A stretch of 64,000 nucleotides of DNA from Hydrogenophaga intermedia. GTDB lineage: Bacteria; Pseudomonadota; Gammaproteobacteria; Burkholderiales; Burkholderiaceae_C. The position numbers and the translations under genes are program-made. This document shows positions 1-9,234 of this stretch, one piece after another. Under the pieces are notes generated by a model. That model had not been told where the DNA came from. It worked only from the letters and a program-made list of their open reading frames with translations, and searched no databases. Position 1 is the first letter of the stretch. Each line of letters opens with the position of its first letter. The stretch spans positions 283,761 to 347,760 of the forward strand of contig NZ_JAMBNO010000001.1 in assembly GCF_023715105.1 (NCBI RefSeq), given 5' to 3'.

Positions 1-2
1 AG

Positions 3-1013
3 TTGCCCGGGCGCCTGGAGGCCTCTCGCGTGGCGCAGGTGCGTGCCCGCGCAGCCGGCATCCTTCAGCAGCGCCTGTTCCGCGAAGGCAGCGAAGTCAA
101 AGCGGGCCAGCGCCTGTTCCAGATCGACCCGGCGCCTTACCAGGCCGCGCTGCAGAGCGCGCGGGCCACACTGGCACGTGCCGAGGCCAACCTCGGTCAG
201 GCACGCGCGCTGGCCGAGCGCTATGCGCCGCTGGTCAAAGAGAACGCCATCAGCCAGCAGGAGTACGCGAACGCCCAGGCGGCGCAGAAGCAGGCCGAGG
301 CCGACGTGGCCGCCGGCCGCGCCGCGGTTCGCACGGCCGAGATCAACCTGGGTTACGCCAACGTCACGGCACCGATCGGCGGGCGCATCGGCCGGGCATT
401 GGTGACCGAGGGCGCGCTGGTCGGGCAGGGTGAGGCCACGCAGCTGGCGGTGATCCAGCAGATTCACCCCATGTACGTGAACTTCACGCAGTCGGTGGGC
501 GAGGTCTATCGCTTGCGTCGTGCGTTCGAAGGCGGCCAACTCAAGGGCACCGGCAAGGACGTGGCCCGGGTGCGCGTGGTGCTCGAGGATGGCAGCGTGT
601 ACCGTCTTGAAGGCCGGCTCCTGTTCTCCGACCTCACGGTGGACAGCACGACCGGCCAGGTGAGCCTGCGCGCCGAGATCCCCAACCCCGAAGGCCAGTT
701 GCTGCCCGGCCTGTACGTGCGCGTGCGCATCGAGCAGGCCACGGCAAGCGACGCGGTGCTGTTGCCGCAGCAGGCGGTCACGCGCAGCGCGCAAGGCGAC
801 ACGGTGATGGTGGTCGATGGCGAAGGCAAGGTGACCACGCGCAATGTCACGCTGGGCGGCGAACAGAACGCACAGTGGGTGGTTCTGGATGGCCTCAAGT
901 CAGGCGAGCGTGTCGTGGTGGACGGCTTCCAGAAGATGCGACCGGGCGCCCCTGTCAAGCCAGTGCCGTGGACGCGGCCCGGCGAAGGCGCACCGGCCGT
1001 GAAGTCGAGCTGA
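3..1013 (+). CDS. RND efflux periplasmic adaptor subunit (5' truncated by window edge)
   Basis: This is the membrane fusion protein of a tripartite RND efflux pump, linking the inner-membrane permease to the outer-membrane channel. The visible part opens inside the first beta domain (PGRLEASRVAQVRAR), where MexA/AcrA homologues already have about 60 residues, so the signal peptide and true start lie before base 1. The TTG at base 3 is only the first in-frame codon. Lipoyl and alpha-hairpin halves follow (GSEVKAGQRLFQIDPAPYQAAL, then VTAPIGGRIGRALVTEGALVGQG), and then the beta-barrel and membrane-proximal domains. The permease gene starts 13 bases downstream and the outer-membrane gene overlaps that, giving an adaptor-permease-channel operon. 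Substrates cannot be read from the sequence. Confidence 0.93.
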   Translation: MPGRLEASRVAQVRARAAGILQQRLFREGSEVKAGQRLFQIDPAPYQAALQSARATLARAEANLGQARALAERYAPLVKENAISQQEYANAQAAQKQAEADVAAGRAAVRTAEINLGYANVTAPIGGRIGRALVTEGALVGQGEATQLAVIQQIHPMYVNFTQSVGEVYRLRRAFEGGQLKGTGKDVARVRVVLEDGSVYRLEGRLLFSDLTVDSTTGQVSLRAEIPNPEGQLLPGLYVRVRIEQATASDAVLLPQQAVTRSAQGDTVMVVDGEGKVTTRNVTLGGEQNAQWVVLDGLKSGERVVVDGFQKMRPGAPVKPVPWTRPGEGAPAVKSS

Positions 1014-1026
1014 AGGACGCCCGCAC

Positions 1027-4000
1027 ATGGCCCGCTTCTTCATCGACCGTCCCATCTTCGCGTGGGTGATCGCGCTCTTCATCATGGTGCTGGGCGCGGT
1101 GTCCATCACCCAGTTGCCGATCGCGCAATACCCGCCCGTGGCGCCACCGTCCATCGTGGTCAGCGCCACTTACCCCGGTGCGTCGGCCAAGACGCTGGAA
1201 GACTCCGTGCTCTCCATCATTGAACAGGAGATGAACGGCTCGCCCGGGTTGATCTACATGGAGTCGGTGGCGCAGGCCAACGGCACCGGCTCGATCACGC
1301 TGAGCTTTCAGCCCGGCACCAATGCCGACCTCGCGCAGGTGGATGTGCAGAACCGCCTCTCGCGTGCGTCACCGCGCTTGCCGGCGGCGGTGACGCAGCA
1401 GGGTGTGCGCGTTGACAAGTCGCGCAGCAACTTCCTGCTCTTTGCCATCCTCACCAGCGACGACCCGAAGTGGGACCCGGTGGCGCTGGGCGACTACGCC
1501 ACGCGCAGCGTGCTGCCCGAGATCCAGCGCGTGCCGGGTGTGGGCCAGGCGCAGCTGTTCGGCACCGAGCGTGCCATGCGCATCTGGATCGACCCGGCGA
1601 AGCTGCTCGGATTCAACCTCAGCGCAGCCGACGTGACCGCCGCCATCCGCGCCCAGAACGCACAGGTCTCGGCCGGCGAGATCGGCGCGTTGCCCAACGT
1701 CGCGGGCCAGGGCATTTCGGCCACCGTGGTGGTGAGCGGGCAGCTCAGCTCGGTCGAGCAGTTCGGCAACATCGTGCTGCGCTCGGACACCAGCGGCGCC
1801 ACCGTGCGCCTGAAGGACGTGGCGCGCATCGAACTCGGTGCGCAGGCGTATGCCACCTCGGCGCGCCTGAACGGCAAGCCCTCCACCGGCATCGGCGTGC
1901 AGCTCTCGCCCAGTGGCAACGCGCTGGCCACGGCCGACGCGGTGCGCGCCAAGCTCACCGAGCTGGAACGCTTCTTCCCCGAAGGCATGAGCTGGGTGAT
2001 CCCCTACGACAGCTCGCGCTTCGTGAAGATCTCCATCGAGCAGGTCGCGATCACGCTGCTGGAGGCCGTGGCGCTGGTGTTCCTGGTGATGTTCCTGTTC
2101 CTGCAGAACTTGCGCTACACCATCATCCCGACCATCGTGGTACCGGTGGCACTGCTGGGCACCTTCGCCACGTTGCTGGCCATGGGATTCTCGATCAACG
2201 TGCTCACCATGTTCGGCATGGTGCTGGTGATCGGCATCGTGGTGGACGACGCCATCGTGGTGGTGGAGAACGTCGAGCGCATCATGAGCGAGGAAGGCTT
2301 GCCGCCCTTGCAGGCCACGCGCAAGGCCATGGGCCAGATCTCGGGCGCCATCATCGGCGTGACGGTGGTGCTGATCGCGGTGTTCGTGCCGCTGGCGTTC
2401 TTTGCCGGCTCCATCGGCAACATCTACCGCCAGTTTGCGGCGGTCATGGGCGTCTCGATTGCCTTCTCTGCCTTCATGGCGCTGTCGCTCACGCCTGCGT
2501 TGTGCGCCACGCTGCTCAAGCCAGTGGCCAAAGGCCACCACGTCGAGAAAAAGGGCTTCTTCGGCTGGTTCAACCGCGGCTTTGCGCGCACCACCAACGC
2601 CTACACCGGCTTCGTCGGGGCGGTGCTGCCGCGTGCGGGACGCATGCTCATCATCTACCTGATCATCGGCGCCGCCGCGGCCTGGGTCTATCGCAGCCTG
2701 CCCACCTCCTTCCTGCCACAGGAAGACCAGGGCACCATGCTGGTCAACGTGCAACTTCCCCCCGGTGCCACGCGCGAGCGCACGCTGGCGGTGATGGAGC
2801 AGGTGGAAGACTACATCCTCGACCAACCGGAGGTGCAGAGCATGGTGAGCGTGCTGGGCTTCAGCTTCGCCGGCCAGGGGCAGAACGCGGCGCTGGCCTT
2901 CATCACGTTGAAGGAATGGAGCGAGCGCACCGAGCCTGGCAGTTCGGCACAGGCCCTGGCGGGACGCGCCTTCGGTGCGCTCTCCGGCATTCGCGATGCC
3001 TTCATCTTTCCGCTGAGCCCGGCGCCGATTCCGGAGCTGGGTTCTTCCTCCGGCTTCAGCTTCCGGCTGCAGGACCGCGCCGGGCTGGGCCGCGACGCGC
3101 TGCTGCAGGCACGAGGACAACTGCTGCAACTGGCGTCGCAAAGCCCGTTGCTTGCCCAGGTGCGCCCTGACGGCCTGGAGGATGCGCCGCAATTGCAGCT
3201 CGACATCGACCGCGATCGCGCGCAGGCGCTGGGGGTGGGCTTCGATGCCATCAGCAACGCCATCGGCACGGCCCTGGGCTCCAGCTACGTCAACGACTTC
3301 CCCAACAGCGGGCGGCTGCAGCGCGTGATCGTGCAGGCCGATGCGCCCGCGCGCATGCAGCCGGACGATCTGCTGGAGCTCAACGTGGTGAACAACCGCG
3401 GCCAGGCGGTGCCACTGTCGGCGTTCACGAGCACGAAGTGGATCAAGGGCCCGATGCAGACCGTGCGTTACAACGGCTACCCGGCGGTTCGCATCACCGG
3501 CTCGGCCGCGCCGGGCCGCAGCACGGGCGAGGCCATGGCCGAGATGGAGCGCCTGGCCGCGCAACTGCCGCAAGGTTTCGGCTACGAATGGACCGGCACC
3601 TCGCGCGAAGAGAAGCTGGCGGGTTCGCAGGCGCTGGTGCTCTACGCCTTTGCCATCCTGGCCGTGTTCCTGTGCCTGGCTGCCCTCTACGAGAGCTGGA
3701 CCATCCCGCTGTCCGTGATCCTGGTGGTGCCTCTGGGCGTGCTCGGCGTGCTGCTGGCCACCTTGTTGCGGGGCTACGAGAACGACGTGTACTTCCAGGT
3801 CGGCCTCATCACCATCATCGGCCTGTCGGCCAAGAACGCGATCCTGATCATCGAGTTCGCCAAGGACGTACAGGCCCAGGGCAAGACGGTGTTCGAGGCC
3901 GCGCTGGCCGCGGCGCGGCTGCGCTTTCGCCCGATCATCATGACCTCGATGGCCTTCACGCTCGGCGTGGTGCCGCTGGCCATCGCCTCCGGCGCGGGCT

Positions 4001-4185
4001 CGGCGAGCCAGCGTGCCATCGGCACCGGTGTCATCGGCGGCATGATCACCGGCACCCTGCTGGCCGTCGTCTTCGTGCCCCTTTTCTTCGTCGTGGTGCG
4101 GCGCCTGTTCAAGGGCAGCGAACGCCAGCACCAGCGCGATCTCGAAAGCGCACGCGCGCATGGAGCCTACAGCGATGAATCGTGA
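1027..4185 (+). CDS. RND multidrug efflux permease, HAE1 family (MexB/AcrB-like)
   Basis: This 1052-residue inner-membrane proton/drug antiporter has the usual length for AcrB/MexB. The N-terminus MARFFIDRPIFAWVIALFIM is the family signature and first membrane helix. The proton-relay aspartates are in GIVVDDAIVVVENVER (about residues 400-415), and the relay lysine is in GLSAKNAILIIEFAKD (about 935-950). Two large periplasmic loops flank TM1-2 and TM7-8. An AAGGACG ribosome site lies just before the start. The last codons overlap the start of the outer-membrane channel gene, consistent with co-translation. No regulator is adjacent inside the window. It is closer in pattern to MexB/AcrB than the second permease at 33521, which is MexF-like. 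Confidence 0.96.
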   Translation: MARFFIDRPIFAWVIALFIMVLGAVSITQLPIAQYPPVAPPSIVVSATYPGASAKTLEDSVLSIIEQEMNGSPGLIYMESVAQANGTGSITLSFQPGTNADLAQVDVQNRLSRASPRLPAAVTQQGVRVDKSRSNFLLFAILTSDDPKWDPVALGDYATRSVLPEIQRVPGVGQAQLFGTERAMRIWIDPAKLLGFNLSAADVTAAIRAQNAQVSAGEIGALPNVAGQGISATVVVSGQLSSVEQFGNIVLRSDTSGATVRLKDVARIELGAQAYATSARLNGKPSTGIGVQLSPSGNALATADAVRAKLTELERFFPEGMSWVIPYDSSRFVKISIEQVAITLLEAVALVFLVMFLFLQNLRYTIIPTIVVPVALLGTFATLLAMGFSINVLTMFGMVLVIGIVVDDAIVVVENVERIMSEEGLPPLQATRKAMGQISGAIIGVTVVLIAVFVPLAFFAGSIGNIYRQFAAVMGVSIAFSAFMALSLTPALCATLLKPVAKGHHVEKKGFFGWFNRGFARTTNAYTGFVGAVLPRAGRMLIIYLIIGAAAAWVYRSLPTSFLPQEDQGTMLVNVQLPPGATRERTLAVMEQVEDYILDQPEVQSMVSVLGFSFAGQGQNAALAFITLKEWSERTEPGSSAQALAGRAFGALSGIRDAFIFPLSPAPIPELGSSSGFSFRLQDRAGLGRDALLQARGQLLQLASQSPLLAQVRPDGLEDAPQLQLDIDRDRAQALGVGFDAISNAIGTALGSSYVNDFPNSGRLQRVIVQADAPARMQPDDLLELNVVNNRGQAVPLSAFTSTKWIKGPMQTVRYNGYPAVRITGSAAPGRSTGEAMAEMERLAAQLPQGFGYEWTGTSREEKLAGSQALVLYAFAILAVFLCLAALYESWTIPLSVILVVPLGVLGVLLATLLRGYENDVYFQVGLITIIGLSAKNAILIIEFAKDVQAQGKTVFEAALAAARLRFRPIIMTSMAFTLGVVPLAIASGAGSASQRAIGTGVIGGMITGTLLAVVFVPLFFVVVRRLFKGSERQHQRDLESARAHGAYSDES

Positions 4186-5557
4186 TCTCACCGCCCACCT
4201 GAGCCCGTTGCTGGCGGCCCTGCTGCTGGCCGGCTGCTCGATGATCCCGACCTACGAGCGCCCCGCCGCACCCGTGCCGCAGGTGTTTCCGCTGGCCGCG
4301 GACACGCCCGAGCAACGCAGCGCCGCCGATACCGACTGGCGTGCCTTTGTACAGAACCCGCAACTGCGCACGCTGATCGAGCGCGCACTGGCCAACAACC
4401 GCGATCTGCGCGTGGCCACGCTCAACATCGAGCGCGTGCGCGCGCAGTACCAGATCCAGCGCGCCAACCAGTTCCCCACCATCAACGCGGCCGCCAGCGG
4501 CAACCGCCAGCCCGACGGCAATGGCGGCATCCAGAGCAGCTACAGCGTGGGCCTGGCCATGAGCGCCTGGGAGATCGATTTCTTCGGCCGCCTGGGCGCG
4601 CTGAAGGAAGCCGCGCTGGCCGAGTACCTGGCCAGTGAGCAGGCGCGCAACGCGGCACAGACCAGCCTGATCGCCGCGGTGGCCAGCAGCTGGCTGAGCC
4701 TTCAGGCCAACGAGGCCTTGCTGGCGATCACACGCCAGACGCTGGCCTCGCGTGAAGATTCGTTGCGCCTGACCAAGCTGCGCTTCGACAACGGTGCCAC
4801 CTCTGCACTGGACCTGCGCCAGGCCGAATCGCTCGCCGCCACCGCCCGTGCGGCCTTTGCGCAGCAGCAGCGCGCACGCGCTCTCGACGCGAATGCGCTC
4901 AACCTGCTGGTGGGCGACAGCGTGCCCGCCGAGTTGCTGCAGGTGGCCGAGGGCGACGCAGCGCTGCTCGCCGACGTGCCTGCGGGCCTTCCGTCGGACT
5001 TGCTCACCCGCCGTGCCGACATCCTGCAGGCCGAGCAGGCCCTCATCGCGGCCAACGCCAACATCGGCGCTGCGCGTGCGGCCTTCTTTCCCCGCATCTC
5101 GCTGACCGCGAGCGTGGGCACCGCCAGCAGCGAGCTCTCGGGCCTGTTCAAGGACGGCTCCTGGGGCTTTACGTTGAGTCCGCAGGCGCTGCTGCCGATC
5201 TTCGACGCCGGGCGCAATCGCGCGGGCCTCGAGGCGGCCGAGGCGACGCGCGACATCGCCATCGCCCAGTACGAGAAAGCGATCCAGACCGCCTTCCGCG
5301 AGGTGGCCGATGCGCTGGCCGGCCGCGCCACGTTGGCCGATCAGCTGCAGGCGTTGCGCGACCAGGTGACGGCCGAGACCGACCGCTTGCGCCTGGCCGA
5401 GCTGCGCTACCGCAGTGGTGTCGCGAGCTTCCTCGACGTGCTCGACGCACAGCGTTCGCTGTTCGCGGCACAACAGGCCGAGGCGCAGACACGCCTGGCC
5501 CTGCAGCAGAACCGCGTGGCACTCTACGCGGCGCTGGGAGGCGGTTGGCAGGAGTGA
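4175..5557 (+). CDS. RND efflux outer-membrane lipoprotein channel (NodT/OprM family)
   Basis: This is the outer-membrane factor completing the efflux pump. The ATG at 4175 is preferred because a GGAG lies nine bases upstream; an earlier ATG at 4160 is possible. The start sits inside the last codons of the permease gene, so the two are translationally coupled. The N-terminus carries a lipoprotein signal peptide ending in the lipobox LLAGC, so the mature protein is acylated on that cysteine. Two TolC-like repeats follow, with the family segment RRADILQAEQALIAANANIG and a C-terminal YRSGVASFLDVLDAQRSLF. The length of 460 residues is normal for OprM-type channels. The gene runs convergently towards the LOG-family gene. 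Confidence 0.94.
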   Translation: MNRDLTAHLSPLLAALLLAGCSMIPTYERPAAPVPQVFPLAADTPEQRSAADTDWRAFVQNPQLRTLIERALANNRDLRVATLNIERVRAQYQIQRANQFPTINAAASGNRQPDGNGGIQSSYSVGLAMSAWEIDFFGRLGALKEAALAEYLASEQARNAAQTSLIAAVASSWLSLQANEALLAITRQTLASREDSLRLTKLRFDNGATSALDLRQAESLAATARAAFAQQQRARALDANALNLLVGDSVPAELLQVAEGDAALLADVPAGLPSDLLTRRADILQAEQALIAANANIGAARAAFFPRISLTASVGTASSELSGLFKDGSWGFTLSPQALLPIFDAGRNRAGLEAAEATRDIAIAQYEKAIQTAFREVADALAGRATLADQLQALRDQVTAETDRLRLAELRYRSGVASFLDVLDAQRSLFAAQQAEAQTRLALQQNRVALYAALGGGWQE

Positions 5558-5614
5558 GGCCGCGTGGGTGACCCCGTGGGCGGGCCGGGGTGGAAAGGCG
5601 TGATGCCCCCCCGC

Positions 5615-6490
5615 TCAGTCCACCGCTGGCAGGCCGTAGAAGCGCACGATCGCGTCCCACGCCGCCTGTGGGTCGTCCACGTACTCGAAGAGCTGCAGGT
5701 CCTCGGGCGATATCGTGCCTTCCTCGACCAGCACGTCGAGGTTGATCAGGCGCTTCCAGTAGTCGGTGCCATAGAGCACGATGGGCACCGGCTTGGCCTT
5801 CTTGCATTGCACCAGTGTGATCACCTCGAACAGCTCGTCGAGCGTGCCGAAGCCGCCCGGGAAGGCGAGCAGCGCCTTGGCGCGCATCATGAAGTGCATC
5901 TTGCGCAGCGCGAAGTAGTGGAACTTGAAGCTCAGCTCGGGTGAGATGTATGGGTTGGCTGCCTGCTCGTGCGGCAGTGCAATGTTCAGGCCCACGGTCA
6001 GCGCGCCTTCGTCGTGCGCGCCGCGGTTGGCGGCCTCCATCACACCGGGGCCGCCGCCGGTGCAGATGAACAGCTTGTCCTGGCTCGGGCACTTGGCGCT
6101 GTAGCGCGCCACCAGGCGTGCGAACTCGCGCGCACGGTCGTAGTAGTGGGCGTTGCGCACCAGCGCCTGGGCGCGTGCGATCGCGCGCGCGTCGCCCGAA
6201 GCTTCGGCGCTGGCGAGCGCGGCATCGGCTTCGCTGCGTTCCCGAAAGCGCGCGCTGCCGAACACCACAATGGTGTTCTCGATGCCGAGCTGCTGCTGTG
6301 CCAGATCGGGCTTGAGCATTTCGAGCTGGAACCGGATGCCGCGCGTTTCGCGTCGCAACAGGAACTCCGGGTCGGCAAAGGCAAGTCGGTAGGCGTCGGC
6401 CTGCAGCGGGTGCCCGCTGTCGGCGTGGGCCTGCAGTTCTGCCCAGGCGTCGGCCAGGCGTCGTTCGGTGATGTCCTGATGGGCTTCCAT
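5615..6490 (-). CDS. LOG-family protein (TIGR00730 type; nucleotide 5'-monophosphate phosphoribohydrolase-like)
   Basis: A Rossmann-fold protein of the LOG (lysine decarboxylase-like) family. Characterised members hydrolyse cytokinin riboside 5'-monophosphates or other purine monophosphates to free base and ribose phosphate. The two diagnostic motifs are present: GGGPGVMEAANRGAH and PGGFGTLDELFE, the PGGxGTxxE active site. The protein belongs to the longer, N-terminally extended class, about 291 residues from the ATG at 6490. That start has AAGAGA upstream. An alternative GTG at 6514 overlaps the stop codon of the AEC transporter gene, so the two are probably translated as an operon. True lysine decarboxylase activity is an old misannotation for this family. 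The physiological substrate is unknown. Confidence 0.88.
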   Translation of the reverse strand: MEAHQDITERRLADAWAELQAHADSGHPLQADAYRLAFADPEFLLRRETRGIRFQLEMLKPDLAQQQLGIENTIVVFGSARFRERSEADAALASAEASGDARAIARAQALVRNAHYYDRAREFARLVARYSAKCPSQDKLFICTGGGPGVMEAANRGAHDEGALTVGLNIALPHEQAANPYISPELSFKFHYFALRKMHFMMRAKALLAFPGGFGTLDELFEVITLVQCKKAKPVPIVLYGTDYWKRLINLDVLVEEGTISPEDLQLFEYVDDPQAAWDAIVRFYGLPAVD

Positions 6491-6510
6491 GGTGTTTCTC
6501 TTGAGCCTGT

Positions 6511-7389
6511 TCACAAACCGATGGCCAGCGCCAGTGGCACGAAGACCACCGCGAGCGCGTTGCCGACCATGATGGAGGCGGCCACCTTCTCGGGTTCCTG
6601 ATGGTATCGGTCGGCCAGCATGTACTGGATGACGGCGGGCGGCAGGGCTGCGAACAGCAGCAATTGCCCCCGTGCTGCGCCCTCCAGCCCCAGGGCCCAG
6701 ACCAGTGGAATGCCGATCGCCAGCCCGATGATCGGGCGCGCCAGCGCGCCCAGCAGGCCGAGTGCCATGCCCGAGCGCGTGAGCGCGGTCAACCGCACGC
6801 CCAGCGCAAACAGCATCAGCGGCAGCGAGGCGTCGCCCAGCAGTTTCAGGCCCGACAGCAGCACCGGCGGCGGCCGCAGTTCCGTGGCGGCGCTGAGGAA
6901 GCCGAGCAGGGTGGCGATCATCAGCGGGCTGGTGAGCAGGTCTCGCGTGCGCGCGGCGCTGCTGGTGATGCGCGCGCCGAGCGAGAAATGCAGCAGGTTG
7001 CTGACCGAGAACAGTGCCACCGCGGCACCGAAGTTCTGCGGCCCGAAGGCCAGCAGCGCCAGCGGCAGACCCATGTTGCCGCAGTTGTTGAACATGGCCA
7101 CCGGCACCAGGGTGCGCGGCTGGGCCCCGAACGCGCGCGCCAGCGGCCAGGCGAGCAAACCGCTACCCAGGATGAGCACGGTCCCGCCGATCAACAGCGG
7201 CACGTGGTCCCCCAGTGCAAAGTCGCGCGAGGCCAGCGCGGAGTAAACCAGCAGCGGCGCCAGCACGTCCAGCGCAATGCGGTTGAAGCTGCTCAGATCC
7301 ACCGGCTTGCGGCGCGCGTAGCCGTAGCCGATGGCCACGATCAGGAACACCGGGATGATGACGTCGGCGATGCGGGCGATGAGTTCCAT
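6511..7389 (-). CDS. AEC (auxin efflux carrier) family transporter
   Basis: An integral membrane protein of about 292 residues with roughly ten hydrophobic helices, typical of bacterial AEC-family carriers. Known relatives move dicarboxylates such as malate and malonate, but the substrate here is not predictable. The N-terminus MELIARIADVIIPVFLIVAIGYGYARRKP and the internal GNMGLPLALLAFG (about residues 105-117) are family-typical. The ATG at 7389 is chosen over an upstream TTG at 7398 because it aligns with the family start. The gene overlaps the LOG-family gene at its 3' end and is separated from efp by a strong stem-loop, so it probably has its own promoter. Confidence 0.87.
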   Translation of the reverse strand: MELIARIADVIIPVFLIVAIGYGYARRKPVDLSSFNRIALDVLAPLLVYSALASRDFALGDHVPLLIGGTVLILGSGLLAWPLARAFGAQPRTLVPVAMFNNCGNMGLPLALLAFGPQNFGAAVALFSVSNLLHFSLGARITSSAARTRDLLTSPLMIATLLGFLSAATELRPPPVLLSGLKLLGDASLPLMLFALGVRLTALTRSGMALGLLGALARPIIGLAIGIPLVWALGLEGAARGQLLLFAALPPAVIQYMLADRYHQEPEKVAASIMVGNALAVVFVPLALAIGL

Positions 7390-7402
7390 GGGGCGCAATG
7401 CA

Positions 7403-7426
7403 GAAGGGCTCCGTGTGGAGCCCTTC
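7403..7426 (-). terminator. Perfect 10-bp stem-loop after efp
   Basis: GAAGGGCTCC at 7403-7412 pairs perfectly with GGAGCCCTTC at 7417-7426 around a 4-base loop. It lies 25 bases beyond the efp stop codon. There is no clear U-run on the minus strand, so termination strength is uncertain. Confidence 0.6.
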
Positions 7427-7450
7427 GTGTCTTTCGACGGATGTGTGCGA

Positions 7451-8005
7451 TCAGACGCGCTTGCGGTATTCGCCGGTGCGCGTGTCGATCTCGATCTTGT
7501 CGCCCTGGCTCACGAACAGCGGCACGGGCACTTCGAAGCCGGTGGCGATCTTGGCGGGCTTGAGCACCTTGCCCGAGGTGTCGCCCTTGACGGCGGGTTC
7601 GGTCCAGGTGATCTCGCGCACCACGCTGGTGGGCAGTTCGACCGAGATGGCCTTGCCTTCGTAGAACACCACCTCGACGGCCATGCCGTCTTCGAGGTAG
7701 TTCAGGGCGTCGCCCATGTTTTCAGCTTCAACTTCGTACTGGTTGTAGTCGGCGTCCATGAAGACGTACATGGGGTCGGCGAAGTAGGAGTAGGTGCACT
7801 CCTTGTGGTCCAGGATGATCTGGTCCATCTTGTCGTCGGCCTTGAAGACGACTTCGGTGCCGATGTTGCCGAGCAGGCCCTTGAGCTTCATGCGCACGGT
7901 GGCGGCACCGCGGCCGCCGCGTGCGTATTCGGTGCGCAGCACGATCATCGGGTCCTTGCCGTGCATGATCACGTTGCCGGCGCGGATTTCCTGGGCGATT
8001 TTCAT
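7451..8005 (-). CDS. efp: Elongation factor P
   Basis: EF-P binds ribosomes stalled at polyproline and stimulates peptide-bond formation. The protein is 184 residues, as expected, starting [19 protein letters not shown] and ending in the KOW/OB-fold domains. The modification loop reads YARGGRGAA, and the residue at position 32 is arginine, not lysine. Arg32 EF-P is the form activated by rhamnosylation by EarP. The earP gene lies immediately upstream on the same strand (8134-9183), so enzyme and substrate form a unit. The start at 8005 matches the family N-terminus; in-frame sequence further upstream is non-homologous. Confidence 0.97.
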   Translation of the reverse strand: MKIAQEIRAGNVIMHGKDPMIVLRTEYARGGRGAATVRMKLKGLLGNIGTEVVFKADDKMDQIILDHKECTYSYFADPMYVFMDADYNQYEVEAENMGDALNYLEDGMAVEVVFYEGKAISVELPTSVVREITWTEPAVKGDTSGKVLKPAKIATGFEVPVPLFVSQGDKIEIDTRTGEYRKRV

Positions 8006-8133
8006 AACGGGATTCCAGTGGTGGTTGCCCGTTGGCCGGGCGTACAGGCGTGAGCGGATGGCCCGGGCGTGATGCCCGCCGGCCGTGGCCCCGCACCTCC
8101 CGGTTCGGGCCAACGATCACAAAGCCCGCGATT

Positions 8134-9183
8134 TTACCTTTTTCGGGCCACGAAGGCGGTGAGCTGGCTGGCCAGGTCGTCCTGGGCGAGCAGGCGCGCG
8201 CGGGCCGTCTGCACCGCCTCGCGCCACCCGTCCACCACCGCCCAGCCCGGCCACACCGGCCGTTGCGCCGGGTCGGCCATCCCGATGCCATTCCAGCACG
8301 CGTGCAGGCGTCGCAGGCTGGCCGGCGCATCCAGCCAGTCGAGAAATGCCTGCAGCTTGGCGTGGTGCGCGTCGTCGTGCTGCGGGTAGATGTGCCACAC
8401 GAACGGCTGGCCAGCCCACAGCGCACGCACCAGCGAGTCCTCGCCGCGCACGAAGTTGAGATCGCTGGCCCAGAGCAGTTCGTCGAACGCCGGCTGGGCC
8501 AGGTAGGGCAGGGTCTGGCGGCGCGCGCCGGGCGCCAGTGGCAGGCCATGGCTGGCGGCCGCGGCGCGCCCGGGCGTGACGAGCCAGTGGGCCTCGGCCT
8601 GCGCCAGCACCTCTGGCAGCGCCGGGGGTTCGTAGCAGAACAGCACCGCCAGGCGCTCGTCGGGCAGCAGGCCGTGGGAAGCGCGCCAGGCGTTGCGGTC
8701 GAATGCGGCCTGGCGTGCCGCGAGGTCGTCCTCGCGCAGCAGCCCGCCCGTGCCGTCGGCAAAGCCGGGGTGGAAGAACCATTTGGTCAGGCCACGGCCC
8801 GGCCCGCTCATCACGGGCGAGGGCAGGCCGTGCTGGCGCTGCACGAAGCCCTCGGCGCTGAGGTACTCGAGATTGAGCCACACCGGCTCGGCCGTGCGCG
8901 CGGCCACGAAGGCCTCGGGCAGCTCGCAGCCGAAGGCCTCGATCCAGACCGCGCCCGGCGCCTGGCCGTGCAGATCGAACGGTTCGTGCCACGACAGCAC
9001 CTGCACGCCCGGCGCGCCGTGCGTGCCCTCGGGTGCCATCCAGGCCAGCGCGCTCGGGTCGTCGATCCAGAGCCGCACCGCGTGGCCGCGCGCACCGAGC
9101 TGCGCCGCCAGGCGCCAGCAGACGCCGACGTCGCCGAAGTTGTCGATCACGCGGCAGAAAAGATCCCACACGGGCTTGTCCAT
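8134..9183 (-). CDS. earP: EF-P arginine rhamnosyltransferase EarP
   Basis: A GT-B fold inverting glycosyltransferase that transfers rhamnose from dTDP-L-rhamnose to Arg32 of EF-P. The family start [20 protein letters not shown] is present, including the NFGDVG segment that contains the catalytic aspartate region. The C-terminal nucleotide-sugar site motif [22 protein letters not shown] is also present. The length is about 349 residues. An in-frame ATG nine bases upstream (9192) is an alternative start. The gene is followed by efp and is divergent from uvrC, with only 51 bases between the starts. Open reading continues far upstream into the uvrC antisense strand, but that extension has no homology and is rejected. 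Confidence 0.95.
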   Translation of the reverse strand: MDKPVWDLFCRVIDNFGDVGVCWRLAAQLGARGHAVRLWIDDPSALAWMAPEGTHGAPGVQVLSWHEPFDLHGQAPGAVWIEAFGCELPEAFVAARTAEPVWLNLEYLSAEGFVQRQHGLPSPVMSGPGRGLTKWFFHPGFADGTGGLLREDDLAARQAAFDRNAWRASHGLLPDERLAVLFCYEPPALPEVLAQAEAHWLVTPGRAAAASHGLPLAPGARRQTLPYLAQPAFDELLWASDLNFVRGEDSLVRALWAGQPFVWHIYPQHDDAHHAKLQAFLDWLDAPASLRRLHACWNGIGMADPAQRPVWPGWAVVDGWREAVQTARARLLAQDDLASQLTAFVARKR

Positions 9184-9234
9184 GGCCGCCATCTTGCCGC
9201 AGCGCGGCGCCGCTGCGCGCCACAATACGCGCCC

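Noticed and set aside
1369..4191. 940-residue open frame antisense to the MexB-like permease
   Set aside because: It mirrors the codon pattern of a clear RND gene, has no domain, is rich in His/Arg/Gln and has no plausible start. High-GC shadow.
5615..6490. Lysine decarboxylase
   Set aside because: PGGFGTLDE is the LOG phosphoribohydrolase active site; lysine decarboxylase naming of this family is historical.
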